NCBI GenBank assembly: GCA_037176905.1
Contig: JBBBWG010000559.1
Span: forward strand, 3,509-35,663
Length of the DNA stretch: 32,155 nucleotides
Reading direction: 5' to 3'
Origin: Azolla pinnata
Taxonomy: Eukaryota; Streptophyta; Polypodiopsida; Salviniales; Salviniaceae
Both the position numbers and the translations under genes were made by a program. Of the stretch, positions 19,852 through 32,082 are shown piece by piece. Each line of letters opens with the position of its first letter. The first letter of the stretch is position 1. A model generated the notes under the pieces. It saw only the letters and a program-made list of their open reading frames with translations, had not been told where the DNA came from and ran no database searches.

Positions 19852-22800
19852 ATGGCGGCAGACGGCACGGCTCTGCTTCATCAGCTCGACGCTCTGCTTT
19901 CTTGGGATCCTCTCATGTAACAGCTCTTTACCCCCCCCTCTGCTCTTTTTCCTCCTCTTGTTTGCTTTCTCTTTTTCTTTTCCTTCTTTTCTCTCTGGCG
20001 GCCTGCTCGTCGCCAGGATTGTACCTCCAATCGTCAGTCTATGGATGTATATGCAGAGATGAGCTGGCTTTCCTTCATCCTTCTCAGTTAGCCGCTTTGC
20101 ACGAAAATGGTAGTAGCAGTTCAGGCCTCCCGGCTTCGACAGATCGATCAACTTTTTGGTGTGGCGATCACAAGCTAGCCGTCTCGTCTTCAGATCTCGG
20201 ATCGCTCAATAGAGCTTCAAAATCCGCCTTTCTCGACACCCTCAAAGAATATCGGTCGGCACTGTCGACGGATCCCAATCAAGTTCGTAATGACCGGGAT
20301 TTGATAAAAAGGCTACTTTCTTACACCCGGTTGGTCATTGTGCTCAACTCTTCGAACATGACTGCGTGGAATACCAGGTTTTTGTCTAGTCGATTTAAGC
20401 ACGATTTGTTCTTTGTTTCCTAGACCATAACATCCTATGGTGTTTACGAATTCTGTCTTGTTTCATTGCGGTTTTCCTTATGTATGCATGTGAGTTGACG
20501 GTTTTGTCGATCATCGTAGAATCTTTCCGTTTTTCCATGTGTTATTGCATAAATGAGTGAATGGTACTTACGACAATGGAAGATGATGATGGTGAATGAA
20601 TGAATGAGTGATTGTTATGCTGCTTCCCATCTTTATTCTGGAAACCTTGTTTTGGTTAAGGTTCACGGTGTCTATTGATCTCAAATTGCTCTTGGTGTTT
20701 TAGTGCTATTGTTAACTCTTTCCAATACAAAGGAAATCTTTTGGTTGTCCTTTCCTTGTTGAGTAAGAATATACAAAATCATGTACTCGTATGTGGGCAG
20801 AGTAGAGCAGATAAGAGTAATGTTGATGATCCACACAGAAAAGGAAGTACACGTAATGGGCCTAGGGCGGAGAAACAAGGTGAATGCTGTTATGCCAAAA
20901 AATTATTAGCTTGTATGGTTTTGAGATACCAAGCACAATAAACACTTCTGAGTCCAGATCCCACCAGAGGGAATGATGCTAGAAGGTACTTGCTTGTATT
21001 GTGCTATTAGGAAATGATGCACTTTGTGGCACTCATTCTTTTTATATTACTCTGTAGATTCAGAATTTCATGCTAATTTGAATTAGTCTTAATACGCCAC
21101 TCCTTTGGTTAGATCTTTGGGAACTTTCTTTAGCAACATAGCGCTTCTAGTTTCAGCTAGTTATAGCTAGCTTGCTCCGTCATTCTCATCTATAACGAAG
21201 GAGTTCGATTATGTTTACGTCCTGTTGAGTTGAATTAATCTGCTACCAGGCCAACATTACTGATTTTAAGTCCTGCATTGATGGTGAGGGTATTGTTTGC
21301 TTGATATTTCTGTATTTGATCTGTAGTCCATTTTGTGTTCGTCAAGTGCTTGATGCCTCTTATATGGCATCTTGATGTGATTTGTTTGGTTTGACAGAAA
21401 ACAAATATTCAGCAAGACATTATTTGAAGTACCGCTTACAGAATTGGGGCTTTCTAGCTTGACGTTGTCAATCAATCCAAAATGTGAGGCTGCTTGGGCA
21501 CATAGGTTTGGTATTGGAAAACTATTTCCTGTGGTTATTTTACCTTATTTATTTCATTGTAGAAGCATTTACGTTTATTGTCTTGATTATGAAGTATTCT
21601 ATTGCTAGCATCCTATAATGGGAAGGACTGAAGAAATCTGAATTGTTTGGGTATGATGCACCGTGCAAACTGCTTACCTTTTTCATAGATAATTCTAGGG
21701 AAGTTTAATTGCCATTAAAGCATGTATAATATCGTAACATTACTTGAGAAGGAAGTGACAAACGTCTAGGAAAAGGGTGTTCCTTCATTGAGCCTGACGT
21801 TGCAGGTAGAGAATCAGTTAAGCATTGTGCTGTTCACAGGCACTTCTATGAAACCTCCCAACCACATGATTGTGTTCCCTTATTGTGCTTCAAGGTTTAA
21901 TGATTAAAACCTGGAAATACTCTGGATTTCTGGGATATCCATTGCAAACTGTACTGGGAAATTCTGATGAACAAATAATATATCAAAGTTATTTCAAAAT
22001 AGGAAAGACTTGTCACGTATATTTCTAATCACAGAATTGGAATAATTGTAGGAGATGGGTGATTAATAGCCATATTCAACGGTTCATTCCGAAACAAATT
22101 CCGGAGGATTTACTGCAAGGAGAGTTCAAACTTATAGAAATTGTTGCAGAAGTATGTGTCCAATTTCTTTTTGAATCTATATAAATAGATGTATATCTGG
22201 TTTCCCAAACTAGCCAAAGAGACAACCATCTTATATCTTGTTGTGTGGGTGGACGAAACTGTGGTGCTGTAAATAAGACCCTTCTTTCATTCTGCTCAAG
22301 ACAGGAGTGCCATGTACTCTCATAACTAACACCAGTCCATGTCATAAATGTTCATCTTCTCCCAGGGGACCATACAATGAAATCGTAAGACCCCTTATTC
22401 AAGCACAAATAGAATGTGCTGTCCCACAGGAATCTTCTTCAATTCCAGAGAGGCTTCAAGGCACAGATATGTAAGATAGTTTCTGTTTCTGATAACCAAG
22501 TGTTGAGCGTAATGATGTACGAGCTAGTGAGAAATGTGGTTGAAGGCCAGAAAAGCCCATATCGTAATGTATCAAGGTTATATTTGAGATTCTCTGGTTG
22601 ACGAATAGAACAGCACTGTGGACAATATGGCACCTTTCAATGATTCCATCTTATGTTTTTCATCAGTACATGGTTTAAAGCAACAAAGAATTTGAACTAG
22701 AAAAGCTAATAATTGATACATGGAAAAACTTACTCTGCACCTTGTCAATAATTGTGTAGAAGGAGCATCGCATTGAGTCAAAAAGGGTTATAGCAGATGT

Positions 22801-25412
22801 GGGAGAAATGCACTCTGCATTCTTAACACTAAGAATATATGAACCCTAGGAAATGAGGGACTATCAAGTTTTTATGCGACCATGTGTGAAGTCAAGGAAT
22901 AATCTTCAGATTATAAATGTATGAGAGGTAATCACTTTTAGATTATTCTGTAGGTTGTAACCAGTCCCGATTGGAGATAACAGATATGATGTCCTTCTGT
23001 GTCTACCTTTGTTAATATAAATCACATATTCAACACTGTTTATTAAAGGCTATTCTCCTGATATTTCGATTTTATGTTATAGAGATCCCGGATGAACTAT
23101 CGTGCATGGTCTCACTGCTGTTGGCTTGTACCCGCAATGTCCCTTTCGCAGGTCTGTGAAGATAAGTGCTCAACATCCCTAGAAACTCTTGTAGTATCCC
23201 ATACTTTTGTAACATTTTGATTCCTACAGGTACTACATGAATTGCAAAAGTGGAAAAGATGGGCAGAGCTACATGTAGCAGATAACAGCTGTTTTCACTT
23301 TCTCCAGGTATTCACGTTCAATGCCATTTGAGAAATAGCAAGGTCATAATGCTTTTATTCCATAAACTACCACATGGTGTCCTTGCTGGGATGAGATAGG
23401 GTGGGTGAAGGATGATACTTATTGCCTGGTTATAAATTATTGTTGGCTTTGGAGACATATTGTAATATGGTTGGAAAATAAAAACTATAACTAAAGGAAG
23501 CTGTTATCATGGGATATATTGTCAGGTGTAACATTATACTTTGAACACTTATAAATCCCTCTATGATGGCATTGCTCTATCCTGAGGTAATGCACTAGTA
23601 ACATTGTTGTATTGTAGAATCTTTGGCAGTATGCTAATGAACATGTGAGCCGCTAATGTACTGAACAAATTTCAAGGTCCTTTTCAGCTCATAACTTTGT
23701 AGAAGAGTTTGTAACAATGCAAGAATCCAATATGATAATGCAGTGGCGTTTGTAACGGGCCTAAAATAAAAAAGGTTCTATTTTGATCCAATTGGGGCGG
23801 GTTATGCTATAGAATTTTCTGTCTGCATTGTTCATGGCAGCAGTGATCATCAAGTGTAATCTAACCTTCACATAACATGTAAAATGTATCGTGTGAAATG
23901 GTTTTCTCTTGTACCATACCTCCAATATTGTAGTGCTCATACAAAATGTCATTGTGGTGCTCCAATATTGTAGTAAACCGTACCTCTTAGAATGGACATC
24001 TAGGTTGATCTAGCTGTGGGTGCCATTCTTGTGATGATATATCTCTATATCTACCTGGTTTGATTAAATATAAATTCTAAATTCGCTTGCAATTTATTCC
24101 AGTGTCTGTTTCAGCGATTAACAGGGGGTGAGGAAGCTGCAAGTATTTGGCAGGTACTGAGCTTCACATATACATGCATGTGATCTATCTGGCTTCAAGG
24201 AACCCGGGGGTTGAATTGGATCTGAAATTGAACCAGAAAATAAAGGTTTATGAATAAATGTTTTAACAGTTTGGTTTGGTTTTGGATAGTGCCTTAATGA
24301 GTTGGTTTATCTAGGGGTGGACATGTTAGGTGGAACAATTTCTTGACTACGAGACCCCCAAAACTGAACTATGGTGAACCAAACCAAACTGCTAGTGACA
24401 TGTTCTTTCCATTTTTGCTAGCACTATACAGGCTGGAAATATCATACTGGTTAGATATGGCATTGTTTATTTGTGTCGTTTTATAAATATGGGCATTCTT
24501 TGTGAATTAAGATTAGCGTTTCATGTTGTATAGACATGAAATGAAATGTAATTCTGTAGAGACCGAGAAAGAATTGTTTTACATTCCCTCTTTGGAACAA
24601 GGAAAGACTCACGAAGGCCATTCCTGAAGAGGTTGGTGATCAATGTTTATAATGAGGATCCGTTTGCTACAGAAAATACGGAACCATTGGGAACCATTGC
24701 CAATTACTACTAATGCTTTACACAGATTATGCATGACATTGCTCTGTACAATCATAGCAGTGCGCAAGCTCCTATATGTTCTGATTTATTTAGTTTTCAT
24801 GACGTGCAGGATGAGATCAAGTGGAACAATAGATTGATCGAGGCATACATTGGTAGAGAGGTATGCCATTCGTCTCACAGAACATGTTTCTGTACAAAAT
24901 ATCCCTGGTTGCCATTTTCTCTTTCCGCAAAATTTTTCCCAAAAGCTGACATGATGATACTGATAAACGTACATTAAGGCAGAATCTAGATTCATTCCTC
25001 TGTTTGTGTCAGGCACTTTGGATGCATCGGAGGTTCCTGTTCTTCGAAGGACATAAATACTTTAATCATGCTGACAACTGTCTTTCATATCGAGAGTTTG
25101 TTGAAAGGGAGATCGAGTATGTTGGCACGTTTGTTACAAGCTGTAGCTGTGATGGGGATGAAGCTACCAGAAGACAGATTTCATATGCCTCTGCATATAA
25201 GCTATGGATCCTTGTGGTAAGCGATACACATTTCAAACTTCTTGGAGAATTAGAGGAGCCTGGCCTAATTCTGTTCATTAAAAATGCAGTGCTGCACCGA
25301 AGATCCGGTGTCTCACTTATGGGAGCAAGAACTGCATCAAGCCCAACAACTGCTAGACAAGTTTGCTGTTCATCAGAAGAGGCTTTGGGATGGTATACTT
25401 CAAAAACAATGA
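19852..25412 (+). CDS. PTAR1 homologue: protein prenyltransferase alpha-subunit-repeat protein, 10 exons
   Basis: Exons are 19852-19916, 20057-20377, 21398-21505, 22052-22151, 23083-23151, 23230-23307, 24103-24153, 24810-24860, 25013-25216 and 25290-25412, giving 389 aa with consistent phases. Seen: an N-terminal DELAFLHPSQ segment, then PPTA-type helical repeats with their Trp/Arg marks: NMTAWNTR (about 122-129), CEAAWAHRRW (about 158-167), MNYRAWSHCCW (202-212), ALWMHRRF (282-289) and SYASAYKLWIL (338-348). Known: human PTAR1 pairs with the RabGGTase beta subunit to form geranylgeranyltransferase III, which modifies YKT6 and FBXL2; Arabidopsis has one such gene (At1g10095). A cytosolic role in prenylation is inferred by homology. 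The length is close to human PTAR1. The start at 19852 gives a family-like N-terminus. Odd: the 5' flank is entirely CAT satellite. The next gene is tail to tail. Confidence 0.9.
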
Positions 25413-25529
25413 GAGAAAGATTATTGTCAGTCATTTTAATTCAAGACTCAACTGGATGGCATACCATAAACTGTCTGCTCCAAAGAAGAAGATCATTGTT
25501 AGGTAACATACGAGCAGATGAGCAAAGAA

Positions 25530-25535
25530 AATAAA
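25530..25535 (+). terminator. Putative polyadenylation signal of the PTAR1 homologue
   Basis: AATAAA lies 118 bp after the TGA stop in A-rich sequence, a plausible distance for a plant 3' UTR. Confidence 0.5.
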
Positions 25536-26173
25536 CATACAAACATGATCTTACCCTCTACTGGAACCTGTTGAATCCAGCACTTGCTTCAGCAGATATA
25601 TATGATAACGATACCGAGAAAACATGGGCATTCGGAGAATGGAGCATGGCAAAATCCTTGGTATGTATGATATATACTTAACAGCAGTTTGTTTAAGATT
25701 CTTTCTCCTGACATGCACATAGAGAAGCTGCGAAGCAAATGCTTTTTGTCTACTAGTATAAAAATGCTACAAAACACGAGTACCTAGCAACAATGATGAT
25801 CGGTGGTGATGGTGACAAGGACTACAGTGACAATAGTTGATTAACAAGTTCCACATTTCTGTGGCATTAACTTTGTTATTTGATGGAAACAGAAACAAAT
25901 GATTTGTCAATGCTTTGAGCTATCAATTGTCTCCTTGATGATAAGAGCAAGTCTGATCTTTCAAATCTCATGTATTGCTAATGCCTGGATTTTGAACTAG
26001 AATGAAGTGCATGATAATGGAAAATAGCAGTGAGCATCTCATGGTATTACTGCCTTAGATTTGTGACATTGTACTAAAACGTAACATAAACATGAGATGC
26101 GACATTATACCAAAACCTTGCAATTGGGCCAAATTGATCACCATTGGAAAAGGCCTTGTAATTGGACCAAATT
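25536..26173. other. Tail-to-tail spacer, no gene identified
   Basis: AT-rich sequence between the convergent PTAR1 and CCR4 genes, probably including parts of both 3' UTRs. No exon-like segments, RNA genes or inverted repeats were seen. A short diverged duplication (ttg(c/t)aattgg(g/a)ccaaattgatcacc) lies near 26117-26180. Confidence 0.4.
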
Positions 26174-26331
26174 GATCACCATATAATCTCTGCATGGTTC
26201 TTTCACTTATGAACACAGTTGTATATAGTCTTAACAGCATTTTGATTGGTTAGAACACTTATGATCACCATATAATCTCTGCATGGTTCTTTCACTTATG
26301 ATGTCTTAACAGCATTTTGATTGGTTAGAAC
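26174..26331. repeat. Tandem duplication of about 70-83 bp
   Basis: Copy 1 (26174-26256) and copy 2 (26263-26331) both run gatcaccatataatctctgc to gattggttagaac. They match almost exactly, except that copy 2 lacks an internal segment of about 14 bp around acagttgtatat. A recent event by similarity. Confidence 0.9.
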
Positions 26332-26505
26332 CCACTGAACATTGGCTGCAACCTGAAGTAACAGAATAAAGCAATAATCAACAGTCATTAATTAAGATGT
26401 TATAAGATCCCTCCTAACATCACCAGCACCACTAGCACCTGCAAACTTCTTGCCCTCGTCTCAATTCGCAATCAAAAAACTGGAACTGATAACTTGTCTT
26501 CCTGA

Positions 26506-29500
26506 TCAAATACCCGCACAGTTCTGATCAAACATCAGCTCACATGAAATCGGGAGGTGATCACTTCCCCACAGCTGATAACAAACAAATACATCAACCA
26601 TCCCAAGTCAAGAGTGGGCCAATAGATGTGAGAGATTTATATAAACCAGGATTGGAATCAGAAGTGCTCTTTACCTTTAAAGCAAGACCTTTGTTTCTGG
26701 CAAACGTATTCAACGGAACAGTGTCTAGCACCTTCACAGTCTTTAAGCCATCACTGCGCCTGAAAAACAATGGAAGTGCTTGAGAACGACTTGGAAAATC
26801 AATCTTTGATAGAAATTCTGCTGATAATAGACAATCCTCAATTTTATCTATGTTTACTAACTAAACCCAGAAGTGAAAGTCTTGCCATGGCAGAAGTACT
26901 CACTAACTCAACCCAATAAGTGCAAGACTTGCATTTAATAGTTCTGAAAAACTACTGACAGACAAGCATGACATAGCATGAAGCAGAAAAAAATTTAGTA
27001 GTCCATAAACAAGACAGGACCTCGAACATATTTCAGAGAATGACAAGTAATTCACAGAAAACCATGCCACAAAGGAAGGGGAATATTCAGTGCAGAAGAC
27101 ATTAGCACCTGATGTGTTACATACAATCTACAAGTTATACATACATACACACATGCAAAATGGATCCCCATGAGTTTGAAAATGAGAACCCACGAAATCT
27201 CATATATTGATTACCATGGTCATGTAACAAGCAATAACAAAGGCCTTTAAGAAATGCACATACGAGGGATGTCTTTGGAGGAATATAAACAACAACTAAA
27301 AGTGGTCTACTGCTTATCAGAGAAGCAGAATGTATAGGATATTTAAAGCTTGTAAAATACTGATAAAAGATGGCAGAATCAATGGTCTACAATGGTTTCA
27401 ACATTGAGATCTTAAAAAAATCAGTCGTTAAGAATTTACTTACCAAATGTAGTCTACAGTTCCTGTAAACTCCTTATGGCATGTAGTTACAAGGGGTTCA
27501 CCGAGGGTATCCCGTGTATTTGGCTGCCCCTGTCGAAATCATTGATCGTTAAAAAAGCAAGGCTAATTGAATTTACAAACAATAATCTAATACAAAACTG
27601 CAACTTCATGTATAATTTACCGGCACTTCGGTGTACACACTGCAAAGGTTCAATTTATGGTGCATCACAGTGCAATCAACCCTTCCAGTAGCTATCCGTA
27701 ACTCTTCCAATTCCCATTTTGATTTTTCTCGTACACCCTCATCTTCATCTGACCTGTCAACGGTGAGAGAAGATTTACTACTATCGTTGCAGGGTGTTTT
27801 GCTGAATTCTGTATCATGAGAATGCACCGGTTGCCAGCCATTCCCTTGCAGGATATTTGATTCGGTTATTGACAAGCTCTGCGCTTCTGTGACAAGAAGT
27901 TCTGAACCACTTGACGCAGAAAAGTGTGACTCTTTGAATTTGATCTCTGTGCGCTGAACAGAAGAATCTGTTGATATACCATCACTCTTACAGCAGCCCT
28001 CCAAGTCATCATTTGCGGCTTCTGATTCTTTCAAGTAATATTAATAATTGGGATGTAAACAAAACTGCTACTTTCAAAACCTGTTAAAGAATACCTCTTC
28101 TATATTCTGAGGAAAGTTTTGAAGATACATTTGTAAACAATTCACCAGCCTTCTGTAAACAAGCACATTTGAGACATTATTTTTGCACTCTTCAGACACA
28201 GTTAACTTTAAAGTTCTCTGATAAACGTAATAAGGACCTACTTTGTCGTTTAAAGCAACCTCACTTTCTTCGACTTGCGTGATCACGTGAGTTCTCGAGG
28301 AATTTCGATGGGTCTCTTCCAAAATTTCTTTCTGCAACAATGCCCTCCTATGGTTGAAGACGAAGTTCTTTCAATAATTCACTCCAACAAGCAGGAGATA
28401 CGCCTGAAAAGAACCTACGAATCCTAAATATCGATACATACATAGATGTTACCTTGACAACATTTTGCAGTCAAGTGCTGTCTCCACTGCTTGTCCTGAT
28501 AGATATCTACGATCCGAATTGGATAAATCTAGCTGTAACACTAGCCATCAAGAATTACAACGAGTGCAGCTGTAGCTTGCCAAATAAATCTGAGGTAGCT
28601 TCATGATGTACCGTAGATGTCGCAAGAAACCTGTACACTGCACTCTGTGCATTCGGTGGGAAGCCAATTTTGTATATGTTAACTTCGGTTTTGAGAAGGA
28701 ATGTCTATACCTAAAATTAAAAGAATTTCTAAGGCCTATAAGACAGGTACAGCACAATCATTATGTTTAACATAATCCTTCCATATGACAATGAAAGCAT
28801 ATGGTGAACTCCCCCATGCGTAGAATTATGGCAAAACACATCTTTGCTTTGTAGTAGTACCTGCACAATGCTACTCATGCCATCTTGTATACATTTATGA
28901 CCATACAAAAGATTAATATGTAACAGGTTGTTTCAGCTGAAGTTCAGCGTTACTGCCAAAAATTGGGATTAAATTGCATTACATCAGTGCACCAGCACAA
29001 TGAATAAATCGCAAATGATGCATAATCTGATAAATAAAGGTAATGGAATGGAGATTTGATAAATGTAATGGTGTAGACACTGTACTTGTTCATAGGGGAT
29101 TAACAAACCTACCGATGGTGTGCTGTTGAAATCACCACCTATAACAACGGGAGCTCCTTGCCAAACACTGGACATATTGTGGACTTGTTCTAGAAATGCA
29201 CGACACTGTTCAACAAAGAGAGAAGAAATTTCAAAAAGCCTTGGATGGTATTGGTTGAATATACATACAGAGGATGAAAACATCACCTGACCAAGCTTAA
29301 TTTCACCTCTCTTAGGATTGAAAAGTACATGTATATTTCCAACAACCAGGCGACGATTTTGGGTGCTTTCTGTAACCCTGCACAAACAACGTCATGAATA
29401 ACAAATACGGATCTCCTCTCACAATACAAACTGTTTTAAAACAATTATATGTTCCCGTTTAATGCAGGCTAAGTCAATGTTTTAATCAGTTACTAGAAGC

Positions 29501-32082
29501 ATAACCTTGACAGGGGACTTCGCGAGTTTGCAGTCCCAGGCCCAACTGGCTGGTGAATAAACGAATATATTTTCAGACCTCAAGCCAAAAAACCCTGTAA
29601 GGAGAAAAACGCTAAGTTTGATTTACCTCTAGAACACACAATTGTGCAACATTATTCCTCATGCCCAGCATAGAGAATTCAAAGCTCCTCTCTTGTAGCA
29701 GTTTAAATCTGAAAATTATAATGGGTAAATACTATCAGCAGATTGCGTATCCTTGTTCCTATTATTTTAAATAACCGCAGCACATGTTCGTATCATTTTA
29801 AACAACTCCATGTTATTCTAAATAGCCTCTACACAACCGTGTTTTCTTATATCAACAATCCCAAGCCTTTAATGGTCACAAAATTCAGAGCTCTTCATTC
29901 GATCAGATCTGTTTCACGTTTGTAAACTCTAAACCCTCAATATTGTCATAGACCTTGTTCTGTTGATGCTTAAAAAGATACGGATAATAAACATAGTCAA
30001 GATCGTGCTGGGCCAACCAACCATCTGTTATTATTGTTATACATGCAAAGGCTGGCAAGATTTTATAATAACAAATGTGCTGGATGTGTGGTGAAGAAAT
30101 GGTACCTTGCCTTCCTCCAGAATATGGCACAGCCATCTGGCATGGCTCCAGTTCGCAACTGCATCAAATATCAAAATCAAGACCACAATACTTTCTGTTA
30201 TCCACAGCATATTCAATAAAGCAAGAGATGAAAAAGAAATAATACAAAATAGCTGAAACCATCCATGTTTCCTTTGATTTAATGTGGAAAAGTTTGAGAG
30301 TCGAGGATGTAAACCTTGAATAACCCAACATAGCCCCTCAATGTCAAGTCTTCAGCCAGATCTCTAAATCTGTCGACTTCCTATCCCCAAAAAAACCATA
30401 CGAGGTGAACACCTGATATGACAAAGGATGGTAAGATAGTCAGAAAACCAAAATTTCACCTGAAGGCAAATTATATCAGGGGAAGCAAAATCCAATTCCT
30501 GAAGAATTCTCTTCTTCCGGCTACCCCAAGAAAGAAGAACATCTGGAACATATGGATACAGTGACCTATGTTGTTCGGCATAGGTTGATGCTAGAATATT
30601 GAATGATGTAACGACAAAGCTTTCTGTAAAAACAAAAGGTTCATCAATGGAATTTCCGTGGATAAATACAACACCAAGAAAACAGAAACAAACGAACCTT
30701 AGAATTTATTAATTGTATGCCATTGAATCTCTAAAGTTGTACTCTTCTAGTCTTTTATATTCTATTTGAAGTTCCCTGAATCTGTTTCTTGATATTTAAC
30801 CAATACATATCTACAATACCCATTCCTTACACCCACTTCTACAGACAAGATGAGAAATCATTTCAAAGTAATTTATTTGTTTCATCCATTTTATCCAACA
30901 TCATGAAATAAGAATGTTTTTATTCTTATATGATATATGATACGTACCTATGAGAAATACCCACTTCTTCAATGAAATATGTGCTGAGAAATCATTACAA
31001 GTGATTAGTTTGTTCCCAAATGCGTGCTTGGATAATCTATTTTATCTGATATCATGGGACAAGAGTGTATTTATTGATGGACAATACATACATATTAGCA
31101 TTCTTTCCGTAGTTATCTGGTGAATTCCAATGACATTCATAAAAATTTACAGAAGCATGCATTACCTGAAGACATATACTAGCATCGAGATAAAACATAC
31201 ACCAATGAAGAAAATTTGAACATCACAGTTACAATAAATAAATAACAAATCCTTTGCCTGTAAACAATTGAAAGAAATGTAAGATGTTGAGAAAAAAAAC
31301 CTGCATTTTCAATGTGAAAGAAGGATTTTGAGCTAAACTTTCTCACATTGAACCTAAAACACATTGATGGATGTATTTTCTTCGAGACATATCCTAGCAT
31401 CAAAATTGACCAGCTGCTCAATGAAGGAAATTCAGACATCACAAACCCAAAGCAGCAATTTTGTTGTTTACCATGCGCACTTGAAAGAAATAGGGAGACT
31501 GCAGAGAAAAACTTAATTTTCCAGATGCAAAATACAGAATTTAAGCTAACCTTTCTCATTTCCAGCATGAAGAGCTCGTTGCCAGACACGGGGATGTGGA
31601 GAAAGATCACGGAGAGCTGCGGAATCAGATTGGACGGAGAGATCTGATCGAGAGTCCTGAGGCTTCTGTCGAATTCTCGGCTTGTTGCTTGTACTAGAAG
31701 AAGAAGATGATGATGACAATGACAATGAACCTGAGTGTTGGGCTTTCTTGATGTTGGCCCATGTTCTTGAGAAGAAGTTTTCTGTCTCGTCTTTGACACG
31801 AGGCTGTGGAGACGAGGTTGATGGCAATGGTGCCGGTAATGACGCAGAGATTTGAACATAATCCTGGAGCTCAAAATCCAATCCGCGGCTGCGTGTTTGG
31901 GCGAGCCCCTGCATCGACTCTGCTGCCGAAAAATTGAGGTTTCTGACATCATTCCCTTCCTCTCCCGCCGCCGACAAGGAGGAGAAGGAACATGACGGAG
32001 CTCCGCTCGGCGTGCCGTTGAGTAGGATCAGCTGCACAGAGCGAGAATTGTGAGAACCTGATCGCGGCATTATCACAACCAT
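26506..32082 (-). CDS. CCR4-6: CCR4 homolog 6-type deadenylase (EEP nuclease), 16 exons
   Basis: Exons are 32082-31551, 30623-30460, 30380-30315, 30158-30106, 29708-29627, 29549-29506, 29377-29287, 29205-29113, 28644-28612, 28532-28453, 28347-28242, 28152-28095, 28027-27621, 27529-27444, 26759-26675 and 26574-26506, giving 682 aa; every phase agrees. Seen: a low-complexity N-terminal tail, then endonuclease/exonuclease/phosphatase motifs: SFNILA (N186), ICLQEVDRF (E233), GCAIFWR, RNNVAQLCVLE, GNIHVLFNPKRG (H330), GGDFNSTPS (D369, N371), DRRYLSGQ, GTVDYIWRSDGL and GSDHLPISCEL (D665, H666). All expected catalytic residues are present. Known: CCR4-type enzymes shorten mRNA poly(A) tails; the C-terminal third closely follows Arabidopsis CCR4-6 (At5g11350). 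An acidic Ser-rich insert of about 180 residues (about 413-590) separates SGQ from the last motifs. ATGs at 32082 and 32070 are both possible starts; I chose the first. Exons 6 (44 bp) and 9 (33 bp) are tiny. Confidence 0.9.
30829..31075. repeat. Diverged tandem duplication in CCR4 intron 1, spacing about 130 bp
   Basis: The segment at about 30829-30921 and that at about 30959-31075 share cccacttct, gagaaatcat, ttcatcc or its equivalent, attttatc, atcatg and a gtttttatt-like end. Similarity is moderate, indicating an old event. Confidence 0.6.
31171..31572 (-). repeat. Tandem duplication of about 214 bp spanning the exon 1 donor of the CCR4 gene
   Basis: gacatatactagcatcgaga at 31171 matches gacatatcctagcatcaaaa at 31386, and agctaaactttctcac at 31331 matches agctaacctttctcat at 31544. 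The second copy holds the working donor (GAGAAAG then GTTAGC, minus strand). The first, inside intron 1, reads GAGAAAG then TTTAGC, so its GT is lost. Copies are moderately diverged. Confidence 0.7.

Noticed and set aside
19989..20016. Acceptor candidate CGTCGCCAG for PTAR1 exon 2
   Set aside because: It leads to a stop within about 15 codons; ATATGCAG at 20049-20056 restores the DELAFLHPSQ segment.
29903..30000. Minus-strand frame with VYDNIEGLEF considered as a CCR4 exon
   Set aside because: Phase does not fit the donor at 30106, whereas the acceptor at 29709 gives RFKLLQERSFEF in the right phase and in family order.
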